Shown here in pieces: positions 44,421 through 53,017 of a stretch of 64,000 nucleotides of DNA. The DNA is taken from positions 248,001 to 312,000 of the forward strand of contig CBDEUC010000002.1 in the NCBI GenBank assembly GCA_965243105.1, in the 5' to 3' direction. Under the pieces are notes generated by a model. It worked only from the letters and a program-made list of their open reading frames with translations, did no database searches and was not told the origin of the DNA. This stretch comes from WLWS01 sp965243105. GTDB taxonomy: Bacteria; Pseudomonadota; Gammaproteobacteria; Eutrophobiales; Eutrophobiaceae. How positions within the stretch are numbered: the first letter of the stretch is position 1; the number at the start of each line of letters is the position of its first letter. A program made the position numbers and the translations under genes.

Positions 44421-45329
44421 ATGAAGGACCCCTATCTGTTACATATATTTAACCCTACCAAGAACGTCAGTCCCTTTGATGTCAACATGGCCTACGAGGC
44501 CGATTTCGATGGAGTTGTCCCCTACAGTAACGTGACGGTGGACGAAATTCATGCCCTTACCCAGGACACCATATTTTCCCGCGGTGCTACAGGCGTGGCG
44601 CGTACCGGTATCTTCATCGGTGGCAGGGAATTCGGCCTCGCCATAGAAATGCTGCAGCAGGCGCAAAGTGCCATGGTACCGCCTTTCGAGGTGTCGGTAT
44701 TTGCCGACCCCAGCGGCGCCATTACGACTGCAGCTGCGCTTGTTGCGGCGGTTGAGCAAAACCTTCGGGAACATTTCGATGAGAAACTTGAAGGCAAGAA
44801 AGTCCACATATTTGGCGGTACCGGCCCGGTCGGTATCTGTGCAGGTATTCTCGCCTCCGACGCCGGGGCGGAGGTGATGCTGACAAGCCATCGCGGCTCA
44901 GAGGTGGCGCAAAGGCTGGCGCGTGAATACAACGGTCGTTTCGGGGTCAATATGCGTGGTGTGGGCAGCGGCACGGAAGATGACATAAACGAATACCTGC
45001 CGGATACAAACGTGATTATCAGCACTGCGAAAGCCGGTATTCGGGTTCTCACGAAGTCCCAGGTCAGTGCGGCAAGATCACTGCTCGTGGCGGCAGATGT
45101 GAATGCGGTGCCCCCGGCTGGTATTGAGGGTGTGGAGGTAAACGATTATGGCGTGGTGCTTGAGAGCTCAGCGGTGAATGCCCGGGGTATTGGTGCGCTG
45201 GCTATTGGCGACTTGAAATACCGGGTTCACCGGGGCCTTTTCCAGCAGATGAAGGATACAAAAAAGCCAGTCTACCTTGACCATGTACAGGCATTTGCGC
45301 TTGCCAGGGAATTGGCAAACGGCAATTGA
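44421..45329 (+). CDS. mtdB: NAD(P)-dependent methylene-H4MPT dehydrogenase
   Basis: A 302-residue Rossmann enzyme oxidising methylene-H4MPT to methenyl-H4MPT with NAD or NADP. It begins LHIFNPTKNVSPFDVNMAYEAD, has the substrate-site ATGVARTGIFIGG region near 57, the dinucleotide motif VHIFGGTGPVGICAGILASDAGAEV near 132 and YLDHVQAFALARELA at the end. Length and motifs match MtdB rather than the smaller MtdA. It lies 42 bases after mptG and upstream of mch, matching the order of the reactions. Confidence 0.95.
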   Translation: MKDPYLLHIFNPTKNVSPFDVNMAYEADFDGVVPYSNVTVDEIHALTQDTIFSRGATGVARTGIFIGGREFGLAIEMLQQAQSAMVPPFEVSVFADPSGAITTAAALVAAVEQNLREHFDEKLEGKKVHIFGGTGPVGICAGILASDAGAEVMLTSHRGSEVAQRLAREYNGRFGVNMRGVGSGTEDDINEYLPDTNVIISTAKAGIRVLTKSQVSAARSLLVAADVNAVPPAGIEGVEVNDYGVVLESSAVNARGIGALAIGDLKYRVHRGLFQQMKDTKKPVYLDHVQAFALARELANGN

Positions 45330-45397
45330 GCATCGAAGCTGGCAAGGCAGCGTTGGCATGCCGAATAATCAAATTCACATAATAGAAACATGAAAAA

Positions 45398-46366
45398 ATG
45401 AACAATTATCAGCCAAGAATCAATGCGATAAGCGAGGAACTGGTTCAGCATTTAGTTGCATCAGCACAGGAATACCGGGTGGAAGTCGCAACCCTTGAAA
45501 ATGGGGCGACGGTTATTGATGCCGGTATTAACGCCAGGGGCGGGCTTGAAGCCGGGCGCCTCATAGCGGAAATTTGCATGGGCGGGCTGGGCAGTGTCGG
45601 GCTGCGCACAGGCAGCGAGAACGGACCCTGGGGGCTGTCCGTAGACGTATGTTCAAGTAACCCGGTGATAGCCTGCCTGGCAAGCCAGTATGCAGGATGG
45701 AGCCTGTCTCACGGTGAAGGTAAAGGCGCCTTCAATGCCCTTGGCTCAGGACCGGCGCGTGCGATTGGAAGCAAGGAGGAGCTGTTTGACGAACTTGCAT
45801 ACCGTGATAGCAATGACAGGGCAACCCTGGTTATCGAAGTTGATAAACAACCTCCTCTGGAGATTGCAAACTACATTGCAGAACGATGTTCACTGGATGC
45901 AAGTGGGATCACGCTTATTCTAACGCCCACATCCAGCCTGGCAGGTGCGGTGCAGATTGTCGCGAGGGTACTTGAAACGGCGCTGCACAAGGCACACGCC
46001 CTGGGTTTTGAGTTGGATCGGATTGTGGACGGTTCGGGTACCGCGCCAGTTTGCCCGCCATCGCCAGATTTTCTCAAGGCAATGAGCCGAACCAATGATG
46101 CAATATTGTTCGCAGGGCAGGTACACCTGTTTGTTGATGCCGAAGACAAGGAGGCCGATGAGCTGGCAAATAACTTACCGAGCAGCGCCTCAAAAGACTA
46201 CGGGCGCCCATTTGGTGAGATTTTCAAGGCGGTCGAATACGATTTCTACAAGATCGATCCCATGCTGTTTAGCCCTGCCATGGTAGCTGTCACATCCCTC
46301 AGCAGCGGCAAGACGTTTCATGCAGGAAAAGTCGACCTTGAGCTTTTAAACCAGTCGTTCTCCTGA
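45398..46366 (+). CDS. mch: Methenyl-H4MPT cyclohydrolase
   Basis: A 322-residue enzyme converting methenyl-H4MPT to formyl-H4MPT. Typical Mch blocks are NARGGLEAGRLIAEICMGGLG near 46, SQYAGWSLS near 96, LGSGPARAI near 113 and the C-terminal SSASKDYGRPFGEIFKAVEYDFYKIDPMLFSPA. Its product feeds both the Fhc and the Fwd-like formyltransferases encoded on the opposite strand. Confidence 0.96.
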   Translation: MNNYQPRINAISEELVQHLVASAQEYRVEVATLENGATVIDAGINARGGLEAGRLIAEICMGGLGSVGLRTGSENGPWGLSVDVCSSNPVIACLASQYAGWSLSHGEGKGAFNALGSGPARAIGSKEELFDELAYRDSNDRATLVIEVDKQPPLEIANYIAERCSLDASGITLILTPTSSLAGAVQIVARVLETALHKAHALGFELDRIVDGSGTAPVCPPSPDFLKAMSRTNDAILFAGQVHLFVDAEDKEADELANNLPSSASKDYGRPFGEIFKAVEYDFYKIDPMLFSPAMVAVTSLSSGKTFHAGKVDLELLNQSFS

Positions 46367-46424
46367 GTTCCGATCCCCATTCCCAAGTGCCCTGATCCTG
46401 AATTCTCACGGAGCCCTGGAGTCA

Positions 46425-47264
46425 TTGATTCAAGAACTGGTACTGGCAAGTTTTCTTGGAGAAATTGACGCCCTGAAACCGGGAAATGTCAGCCGGTACT
46501 CGGATGGGCACGGAATGCGCTACGATGACTTCAGCACGAGCGCGAGGGTCGTCACCCCGGTCCTGTGTAACAGCCAGTTGCGGGTGGGTGAAAGGATCCT
46601 GCGTAGCGTGGAGCTGACCATGGAGTCAGTCGGCTGCAATACTAACCTGGGCATGCTTCTACTGTTCTCGCCGATAATAAAGTCTTATGAATCAATGGAT
46701 AAGGGGGATAGTTTAAGAAGTCTAATTAATACTTCACTGCAACAGCTGGGACGACAGGATACCGAGGATGTGTACAGGGCAATACACCTCGCTAATCCAG
46801 GTGGTCTTGGAGAAATTGAGGACAATGACGTTAGATTTTCTCCGGATATCAAACTGTTAGAGGCGATGGAACAGTCAGCAGGTTTTGACATGATTGCGAG
46901 GCAGTACGTATCCGGGTTCGCGGATGTGTATGAGCCCGGGATTATCTGTCTCGATGAGTTTGCTAATCGCTGGAATAGTGTAGAATGGGGGACCGTGGCC
47001 TGCTACCTGTCTTTGATGGCGGCCTATCCGGACAGTCATATCTGGCGGAAATCTGGCGAGGCTATCGCCAGGGAAGTGCAGGGCAGAGCAGAAACTGTCC
47101 TGAAGCAGTATACAAAATATAAGAATCCGGCAAGAGCAAAGTCGCTGTTGCTGGAATTTGACAGGGAATTAAAAGATTCAAATCTCAATCCGGGAACCAG
47201 CGCCGATTTAACGGCTGCTTGTTTACTCATTCGCGGAATAAATGCTTCCAGCGAGCGGGTATAG
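46425..47264 (+). CDS. CitG-like protein of the methanopterin C1 cluster (orf5 type)
   Basis: A 279-residue protein of the triphosphoribosyl-dephospho-CoA synthase (CitG/MdcB) superfamily. Family blocks are LKPGNVSRYSDGHGM near 17 and VGCNTNLGMLLLFSPI near 68; a charged helical C-terminus follows. Homologues occur in the H4MPT gene clusters of methylotrophs, where they are thought to act in cofactor synthesis. The start is a TTG at 46425 with GGAG four bases ahead. The true substrate is unknown. Confidence 0.83.
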   Translation: MIQELVLASFLGEIDALKPGNVSRYSDGHGMRYDDFSTSARVVTPVLCNSQLRVGERILRSVELTMESVGCNTNLGMLLLFSPIIKSYESMDKGDSLRSLINTSLQQLGRQDTEDVYRAIHLANPGGLGEIEDNDVRFSPDIKLLEAMEQSAGFDMIARQYVSGFADVYEPGIICLDEFANRWNSVEWGTVACYLSLMAAYPDSHIWRKSGEAIAREVQGRAETVLKQYTKYKNPARAKSLLLEFDRELKDSNLNPGTSADLTAACLLIRGINASSERV

Positions 47265-47434
47265 AGACGCACTGTATCGGTACTGGAATACGGATTGAAT
47301 AGAAGGTATTTCGCAAATCTTCAGAGAGATGCTCTGTGGACCTGCAAATTTAGGGGCTGTTCCTGGCAAGAGGTTTCGTGTCAAGGAATAGTAGTTTTAA
47401 AAATATATTTTTCGTAACTGGAGGAGACTAAAAA

Positions 47435-47947
47435 ATGGCAGTCGTAGACAAAGTACTAGTCGGTGAGGCACTGGTGGGTGATGGAAACGAGGTTGCTCAT
47501 ATTGACCTGATCATGGGGCCCCGTGGCAGCGCAGCTGAAGCGGCGTTCTGTAATGCTATTACAAATAACAAAGATGGTTTCAGCACTTTGCTGGCGGTTG
47601 TGTCACCAAACCTTGCCTGCAAGCCGAACACCATTATGTTCAACAAGGTGACCATTAAAGGCGCAACCCAGGCTGTGCAGATGTTTGGACCAGCCCAGCG
47701 AGCTGTATCCATGGCTGTGATGGATTGCGTGGAAGAAGGTGTAATCCCAGCAGATGAGGCTGATGACATTTTCATCTCAGTCGGTGTATTTATTCACTGG
47801 CTGGCTGAAGATGATGCCAAAATCCAGGACTACAATTACGAAGCAGTGAAGCTTTCTATCAAGAGAGCTGTAGCTGGTGAGCCAAAAGCTTCTGAAGTAC
47901 TGAGCAAGAGGAAAGAAGCTGATCATCCGTTCCAGGCTCACTCATAA
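47435..47947 (+). CDS. fae: Formaldehyde-activating enzyme
   Basis: A 170-residue enzyme that condenses formaldehyde with H4MPT to methylene-H4MPT, the entry step for formaldehyde from XoxF. The N-terminus MAVVDKVLVGEALVGDGNEVAHIDLIMGPRGS-type block carries the catalytic His near residue 22, and NTIMFNKVTIKGATQA follows near 67. A GGAGGAG ribosome site and a strong downstream terminator fit high expression. The 170-base upstream gap has an AT-rich stretch (TTTTAAAAATATATTTTT) that may hold its own promoter. Confidence 0.97.
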   Translation: MAVVDKVLVGEALVGDGNEVAHIDLIMGPRGSAAEAAFCNAITNNKDGFSTLLAVVSPNLACKPNTIMFNKVTIKGATQAVQMFGPAQRAVSMAVMDCVEEGVIPADEADDIFISVGVFIHWLAEDDAKIQDYNYEAVKLSIKRAVAGEPKASEVLSKRKEADHPFQAHS

Positions 47948-48001
47948 TAAGTACTACTATTGTTTGACCCCCGCCAGGTTTAATAACCAGGCAACAGCAC
48001 A

Positions 48002-48025
48002 CCCCGGCTTCGGCCGGGGTTTTTT
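48002..48025 (+). terminator. Intrinsic terminator after fae
   Basis: CCCCGGC (48002-48008), a TTCG loop, GCCGGGG (48013-48019) and T6 form a textbook terminator with the very stable UUCG tetraloop. It abuts the convergent gene ending at 48024 and would mainly stop fae transcripts. Confidence 0.93.
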
Positions 48026-48995
48026 ATTCCTGCAGAGCTGGATGCCGGAAATGTAACCTGCGGTCACATGCAGGTGAGCTTATCGATTCGGTAAATTCGA
48101 GCTGACCAATTTCCTGCCAGTTTGCAGCAGCTTTTCCCTTTTCATTGGCGAGTGCAGCTTCAATCAGCCAAACCAGTTTATGCCCCGGATAATTGGCCAG
48201 GCTAAGCTCATCCCTGAAATCCTCTAACGAGACTCTCGGGGTGTCTTTTTCCACGCTTATCCTGAGCCATTTTGGTGCAACCACAGCGCCTGTAACTGCG
48301 TGGGCGGCGAGATGGGAAACAGGTCGAAATCGTGCATTGGCCTGTCCACCACTTCGCTCCCTGTCCGCTGTCTCCAGGTCTTTTAACAGGCGTAGAGCCG
48401 TGCCAAGGTTGGAGAGGCCGGGTAATCCCCCCACCGGGGGTTCATTGTCCATATCAAGGTCCAGCACATGCTCGGTTCTGACTCCCGCCATGTTGTGCAT
48501 GAGAAAAATGTTGTAGGTCCGGTATGACAGGGCTTCATCTTCCGGGGGAAATAGCTTGATGGCTATCCCCATGGCTCTCTTGTCTTTTTGCTTTGTGCCA
48601 CCGAGACTGACAGAAATGCGCGCAATAATGGGGATTCTCATGGAGGACTGATACAGTCCGCTAAAGGGGGACATCGGGTTAATCTGCCAGGAGCCGGAGA
48701 AACAAATGCCGTTGGCCTGGAGCAGTTTTTGCCCCTGGGGGAATTCGTACAGGTCATCCTCAAGTTCAAGCGTGCGCCGCGCGGCCTTCAGCAGATGGTT
48801 ATTCGACCCCTTTTTCGACCCAAACAGGGATTTATGCACAGGATACTGGGGCAGGACCTGGTAAGGCTCGCTAAAGACCGCCTGCTTAACGATGCCGAAT
48901 TTCGATGGGGTTTCAGCACGTGCTTGCATGCAGAATGCAGTCACCAGCACAATGCAAAAAAAAATGAAACTTCTAGTCGTTTTCTTCTGTCTCAT
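48024..48995 (-). CDS. Catalase-fold protein, exported, lacking the catalytic histidine
   Basis: A 323-residue protein with a signal peptide (to about residue 27). The order of blocks resembles the catalase superfamily: LLQANGICFSGSW near 88 in the place of the R-x-x-HAKG motif, RIPIIARISVSLGGTKQKDKRAMGIAIKLF near 119-148 (the usual ARFSxxxG and RGFAxKF blocks), then NIFLMHN. The expected catalytic His is Gln and no clear axial haem Tyr motif is seen. It may bind haem weakly or do something else. It lies convergent to fae within the methanopterin cluster. Family assignment is moderate. Confidence 0.6.
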   Translation of the reverse strand: MRQKKTTRSFIFFCIVLVTAFCMQARAETPSKFGIVKQAVFSEPYQVLPQYPVHKSLFGSKKGSNNHLLKAARRTLELEDDLYEFPQGQKLLQANGICFSGSWQINPMSPFSGLYQSSMRIPIIARISVSLGGTKQKDKRAMGIAIKLFPPEDEALSYRTYNIFLMHNMAGVRTEHVLDLDMDNEPPVGGLPGLSNLGTALRLLKDLETADRERSGGQANARFRPVSHLAAHAVTGAVVAPKWLRISVEKDTPRVSLEDFRDELSLANYPGHKLVWLIEAALANEKGKAAANWQEIGQLEFTESISSPACDRRLHFRHPALQE

Positions 48996-49047
48996 GGCGG
49001 AAGTGTAATAAGCATAAATCTACAATCAAATAGATGGCTGAGTTCAG

Positions 49048-50319
49048 GTGAAAGTTCCAGAACCAAACAGGCAATTGCAGGATACCCGTGAGCGAATGGG
49101 TGAGCATTACAGCGCGAACCAGGTGCTGGGACGTACCCAGACTATCGGCTGCGTTGCCGTCGAAATAACCCAGCGTTGTAACCTCGATTGCACTTTATGC
49201 TACCTGTCTGAATCGGCTGAAAGTGTCGCCGATATTCCCATTGAAGAGATTTTTCGCAGGCTTGATGCCGTAGTCGAACACTACGGAACCGGGGTTCACG
49301 TACAGATTACAGGTGGCGATCCCACCCTGCGTAAGCACACGGAACTGGTAGAGATTGTTCAATACGCCAGCGAAATTGGTCTTTATCCGGCGCTATTTAC
49401 TAATGGCATTGCTGCCTCTCGAGGGCTGCTGGAGAAACTGGCAGCGGCTGGCTTACAGGACGTCGCTTTTCACGTGGATACCACCCAGGAGCGCAAGGGT
49501 TATGCGACTGAGCATGAGCTGAACGCGATCAGGCAGGAATACCTGGATCGTGCTAAAGGTCTCGGTTTAATGGTTATTTTTAATACCACCATTCACAGGG
49601 GTAACTTTGAAGAGATCCCACAGCTTGTTCAGTTTTTTATAAAAAACTCTTCGTGCATTGGCCTGTGCTCCTTTCAGCTCCAGGCTGATACCGGGAGAGG
49701 GGAGTGGAGAAAAAGGGATGTGATTATCAACCAGGAATCGGTGCGAAAATGTATCGAAGATGGCGTTTCCCGGCAATTACCCTGGGGTATTGTCAAAGTT
49801 GGGCACGAGGATTGTCATAGCTACATGCCGACCTGGGTAGTAAATAAAAAGGCCTTTCCAGTGATTGATGATCGGTCTTTGTTTGAAGACTTTCTGCGCG
49901 ACTTTCAGAGCATTAATGGCAATCGGCATTCAGGCTTTCTCTCTCTTGCCATCAATTACGGGGTGGCCCTTCTCGCTAAGCCTGCCTGGATTCTTCGCCT
50001 TGCCAGGTACCTTTTCCAGCAGCTTCATCGAATGAGTACAGATCTTTTTTACGGCAAGGGACGAGTGCACAAGCTGTCTTTCTTTATTCAAAACTTTATG
50101 GACAAGGATCAACTGGTCCAGGAGCGTATTGATGCGTGTTCTTTCATGGTAATGACCGCTGAAGGTCCGGTGTCAATGTGTAAACACAACGCGAGTCGGG
50201 ACGACTATATATTGAAGCCGGTCAAAATCTTCAAGGCAGATGGAAGTAATTATATTTTTGAACCCATCAAGAATAAAACGGTCCCAAGGCAGCAGAATGA
50301 TATTTCAAGGAGCGTTTAA
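49048..50319 (+). CDS. Radical SAM protein in the methanopterin cluster
   Basis: A 423-residue protein. The radical SAM 4Fe-4S motif is CNLDCTLC near residues 43-50 in EITQRCNLDCTLCYLSES, followed by the GGDPTLR block. The C-terminal half has further cysteines and an amphipathic/hydrophobic region near 290-330. The start is a GTG at 49048; an ATG at 49096 is an alternative. A DUF547 gene follows after one base. Position suggests a role in cofactor synthesis; archaeal H4MPT synthesis uses a radical SAM methylase for the pterin methyl groups. Equivalence is a hypothesis, since this protein shows only one clear CxxxCxxC motif. Confidence 0.75.
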   Translation: MKVPEPNRQLQDTRERMGEHYSANQVLGRTQTIGCVAVEITQRCNLDCTLCYLSESAESVADIPIEEIFRRLDAVVEHYGTGVHVQITGGDPTLRKHTELVEIVQYASEIGLYPALFTNGIAASRGLLEKLAAAGLQDVAFHVDTTQERKGYATEHELNAIRQEYLDRAKGLGLMVIFNTTIHRGNFEEIPQLVQFFIKNSSCIGLCSFQLQADTGRGEWRKRDVIINQESVRKCIEDGVSRQLPWGIVKVGHEDCHSYMPTWVVNKKAFPVIDDRSLFEDFLRDFQSINGNRHSGFLSLAINYGVALLAKPAWILRLARYLFQQLHRMSTDLFYGKGRVHKLSFFIQNFMDKDQLVQERIDACSFMVMTAEGPVSMCKHNASRDDYILKPVKIFKADGSNYIFEPIKNKTVPRQQNDISRSV

Positions 50320-50320
50320 G

Positions 50321-51079
50321 GTGTTTAAAAGAATTCTTTGCAGCGTTGTGTGCTTTGGCTTATTGGGCCTGCCCACGGTTCAAGCCGATGAGGCCTATGA
50401 AGCCGCATTGATTAACTGGTCAGCGGTATTGAATAAATTCGTGGACGACGAGGGAAGAGTCGATTTTGAAAAACTTGCACAGGACCGGGAACAGCTGGAC
50501 AAGTTTGTGAGCTATATTGCATCTGCCAGTCCTGCGTCCGATCCTGGAAAGTTTGCAGGACGCGATGCTGTCATTGCTTATCATCTCAATGCTTACAATG
50601 CGCTTGCCATGCATGGTGTTATTGAAAAAGGGATCCCCTCGGGCTTTAACAGTTTCTTTAAACGTGCTGCTTTCTTCAAATTTCGAAAAATTATTATCGG
50701 CGGCGAAAAAACTTCTCTTTACGATTATGAGAATGACGTAATTCGGCCCCTGGGTGAGGCGCGTGTTCACTTTGCGCTTAACTGCATGGTCAAGGACTGT
50801 CCGCGATTACCACGAGAGCCATTCCTGGCTGCCACCCTTGAGAGGCAATTGCAGTCTGCCAGCGTTGAATTTTTTAACAAGGAAAAGCACCTGAGACTGG
50901 ACCTGGACAAAAAAATTGTTCATGTCTCATCTATCCTGGATTTTTACACTGAAGATTATGTGAGCTCTGGAAAAGCACGCGACCTGGTGCCGTACATAAA
51001 CAGGTTCAGGGAAAAGCCAGTGCCCGTGGACTTCAAGGTAAAGTTTATTCCCTACGACTGGACAATAAACCAGCAATAG
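50321..51079 (+). CDS. DUF547 domain protein, exported
   Basis: About 252 residues from a GTG at 50321 with AAGGAG eight bases upstream; longer starts inside the radical SAM gene are less likely. A signal peptide (MFKRILCSVVCFGLLGLPTVQA) is followed by a DUF547 domain: FAGRDAVIAYHLNAYNALAMHGV near 80, FKFRKIIIGGEKTSLYDYEN near 115 and ARVHFALNCMVKDCPRL near 145. The domain is related to papain-like folds by structure prediction in the literature; the enzymatic role is unknown. Tight spacing couples it to the radical SAM gene. Confidence 0.8.
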   Translation: MFKRILCSVVCFGLLGLPTVQADEAYEAALINWSAVLNKFVDDEGRVDFEKLAQDREQLDKFVSYIASASPASDPGKFAGRDAVIAYHLNAYNALAMHGVIEKGIPSGFNSFFKRAAFFKFRKIIIGGEKTSLYDYENDVIRPLGEARVHFALNCMVKDCPRLPREPFLAATLERQLQSASVEFFNKEKHLRLDLDKKIVHVSSILDFYTEDYVSSGKARDLVPYINRFREKPVPVDFKVKFIPYDWTINQQ

Positions 51080-51127
51080 ACAGGCGTAAAGTTAGCTAGC
51101 CAGGCTGTGGTGGTGCGCGAAAAGCCA

Positions 51128-51823
51128 TTATAACGAGCTCGATAACTGGTCCAGGAGTTCTGCCGTGAGTTTGCCATTATGCAGGCAGCTCGCCACCAAT
51201 GCGCCCCTTATTCCCTGTTCCTTAAGCTGGCAGAGATCCAGGTAACCGCGAACTCCCCCCGCCGCGTAGTATGATTTCGTATTATCCAGCTGCTGGAATG
51301 AGGCCAGTCTGCTGGTATCAGGCCCCTGTTCACTACCGACCCTGTCCAGGGACATTATGATCACATTTTCAGGCCATAAAACCGGTTGTCCTATGACTTC
51401 TGCCTGCCCCATGTGCCGGTTATCCAGGAAATCAAGGGAAAGAATGATATTCCCGGCTTCAACAAGTTCTCTCATCTCGTCGATGCCATAGTTTGTCTCT
51501 GTTCCCAGCACTCGCTTACAATTGTCGGAGCCGGTTACTTCCGGCAATGCCCGGGTACCGCTATCAAGCCAAAACTCGATGTGCGGACAGGCGCTCAGCA
51601 AGTCCTGGATAATATTTACCTGGATTTTTTGACCAGAAATAGCATCAAGATCCGCAATATAGATAGTGTCAAATGGATAGAGATTCAATAGTGCCCGCAC
51701 GACATCGAGCGGCTCGCTACTGGAACACAGGGTGCTCTGTAGTGCCCTGTAATTTTCACGTTGCCCCAGCCTGGCGTGGACCACCATTCCCTCGCAGATG
51801 TCGAGAACCGGAATTATTTGCAT
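51128..51823 (-). CDS. HisA/HisF-like TIM-barrel protein of the methanopterin cluster
   Basis: A 231-residue half-barrel repeat protein. It begins IIPVLDICEGMVVHARLGQRENY, has IYIADLDAISG near 55, ILSLDFLDNRHMG near 126 and the phosphate-site-like AAGGVRGYLDL near 190. The histidine-pathway catalytic context is missing and no his genes are nearby. Homologues are found in the H4MPT or methylofuran gene clusters of methylotrophs, so a sugar-phosphate or pterin/furan-precursor isomerase role is inferred. It is the only minus-strand member of this right-hand cluster. Confidence 0.78.
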   Translation of the reverse strand: MQIIPVLDICEGMVVHARLGQRENYRALQSTLCSSSEPLDVVRALLNLYPFDTIYIADLDAISGQKIQVNIIQDLLSACPHIEFWLDSGTRALPEVTGSDNCKRVLGTETNYGIDEMRELVEAGNIILSLDFLDNRHMGQAEVIGQPVLWPENVIIMSLDRVGSEQGPDTSRLASFQQLDNTKSYYAAGGVRGYLDLCQLKEQGIRGALVASCLHNGKLTAELLDQLSSSL

Positions 51824-51964
51824 ATAATCGAAATGAAAATGGACATGTACCAGCTATATTATGAATTATCACCGTGAAAAATTCTGCTGCCAACATTCAT
51901 TCTTGACTGAAAGAAATGCTGCCTGCGTTACGCCACGTGCCAGCATTGTGACCTGGTGTAATTA

Positions 51965-53017
51965 ATGTCATCGCTACTGGGGTGGGATATTGGTGGAGCG
52001 CATCTCAAGCTTGCTGAAGTGGCGAGCGATGGTCGAGTTGTTCGCTCTGAACAGTACGCGACACCGCTGTGGTTGGGTCTTGATAGCCTGAAAAAGTGCC
52101 TGGCAACTACGGCTTCCCGGTATAAAAACAAGAATGTCATCCATGCAGTGACCATGACCGGTGAACTGGTGGATTACTTTCCGGGCAGGGATGAAGGGGT
52201 AAGGAGTTTGCTTGAGCTGTTTTTCTCGATATTTCCAGCTTCTGACACATTGGTATATGCGGGACCTGAGGGCCTGCTTGATGCCGGGCTTGCAGAGGGT
52301 GTCCCGCATAAAATTGCCTCGGCTAACTGGCACGCTACTGCGAGCTACCTGGCGATGCGATACAGGGATTGCATATTAGTAGACATGGGAAGTACAACAA
52401 CTGATCTCGTGCCAATTCAGGGGGGAATTATTGTCAATGAGGGCTACTCGGATCGACAACGCCTGCAACAGCGGGAACTGGTTTACACCGGCATGATACG
52501 AACGCCTGTCATGGCAGTGGTGAGAGAAGTAGAAGTTAAGGGAAAGCGCCAGGGAGTAGCAGCTGAATATTTTGCAACCATGTCCGACGTGTACCGGATA
52601 CTGGGTGCTCTCAATGAAGCCCATGATTTGTACCCCGCGGCAGACAATGGGGAAAAGACCATGGCGGGCAGTAAACGTCGCCTCGCGCACATGCTTGGGG
52701 CAGATCATGGTGACGAGCTGGATGATGAGGAGCTGGTGTCGGCGGCCCGGTTCATTGCCAATGAGCAGTTGAGCCAGGTAAGGTCAGCGTTTGAGCAGAT
52801 AAGAAATCGAGCCGGTTCAGCTGAGAGTCCGGATTTCATCGCAGCCGGTATCGGGCGTGAACTCCTGCGACCAGTTGCGACGGAACTGAATTGTAAATAT
52901 CGCGATTTAGGCTGTATTCTAGGAGCAGAAGATGAAATACAGGGGCTGGCCGATACAGCCCCGGCGATTGCTGTTGCGCAGCTGGCCAGAATTAAACATG
53001 AGCTACAGATTAACTGA
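51965..53017 (+). CDS. H4MPT-linked C1-pathway protein, hydantoinase/ATPase-like
   Basis: A 350-residue protein with an actin-like/hydantoinase-A-type nucleotide fold: LLGWDIGGAHLKLAEV at the N-terminus, DMGSTTTDLVPI near 143 and FIAAGIGRELL near 298. This pattern matches the conserved unknown family tied to H4MPT-dependent C1 metabolism. It is thought to help make methanopterin or methylofuran; the reaction is not known. Its end overlaps pabB by 20 bases. Confidence 0.85.
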   Translation: MSSLLGWDIGGAHLKLAEVASDGRVVRSEQYATPLWLGLDSLKKCLATTASRYKNKNVIHAVTMTGELVDYFPGRDEGVRSLLELFFSIFPASDTLVYAGPEGLLDAGLAEGVPHKIASANWHATASYLAMRYRDCILVDMGSTTTDLVPIQGGIIVNEGYSDRQRLQQRELVYTGMIRTPVMAVVREVEVKGKRQGVAAEYFATMSDVYRILGALNEAHDLYPAADNGEKTMAGSKRRLAHMLGADHGDELDDEELVSAARFIANEQLSQVRSAFEQIRNRAGSAESPDFIAAGIGRELLRPVATELNCKYRDLGCILGAEDEIQGLADTAPAIAVAQLARIKHELQIN

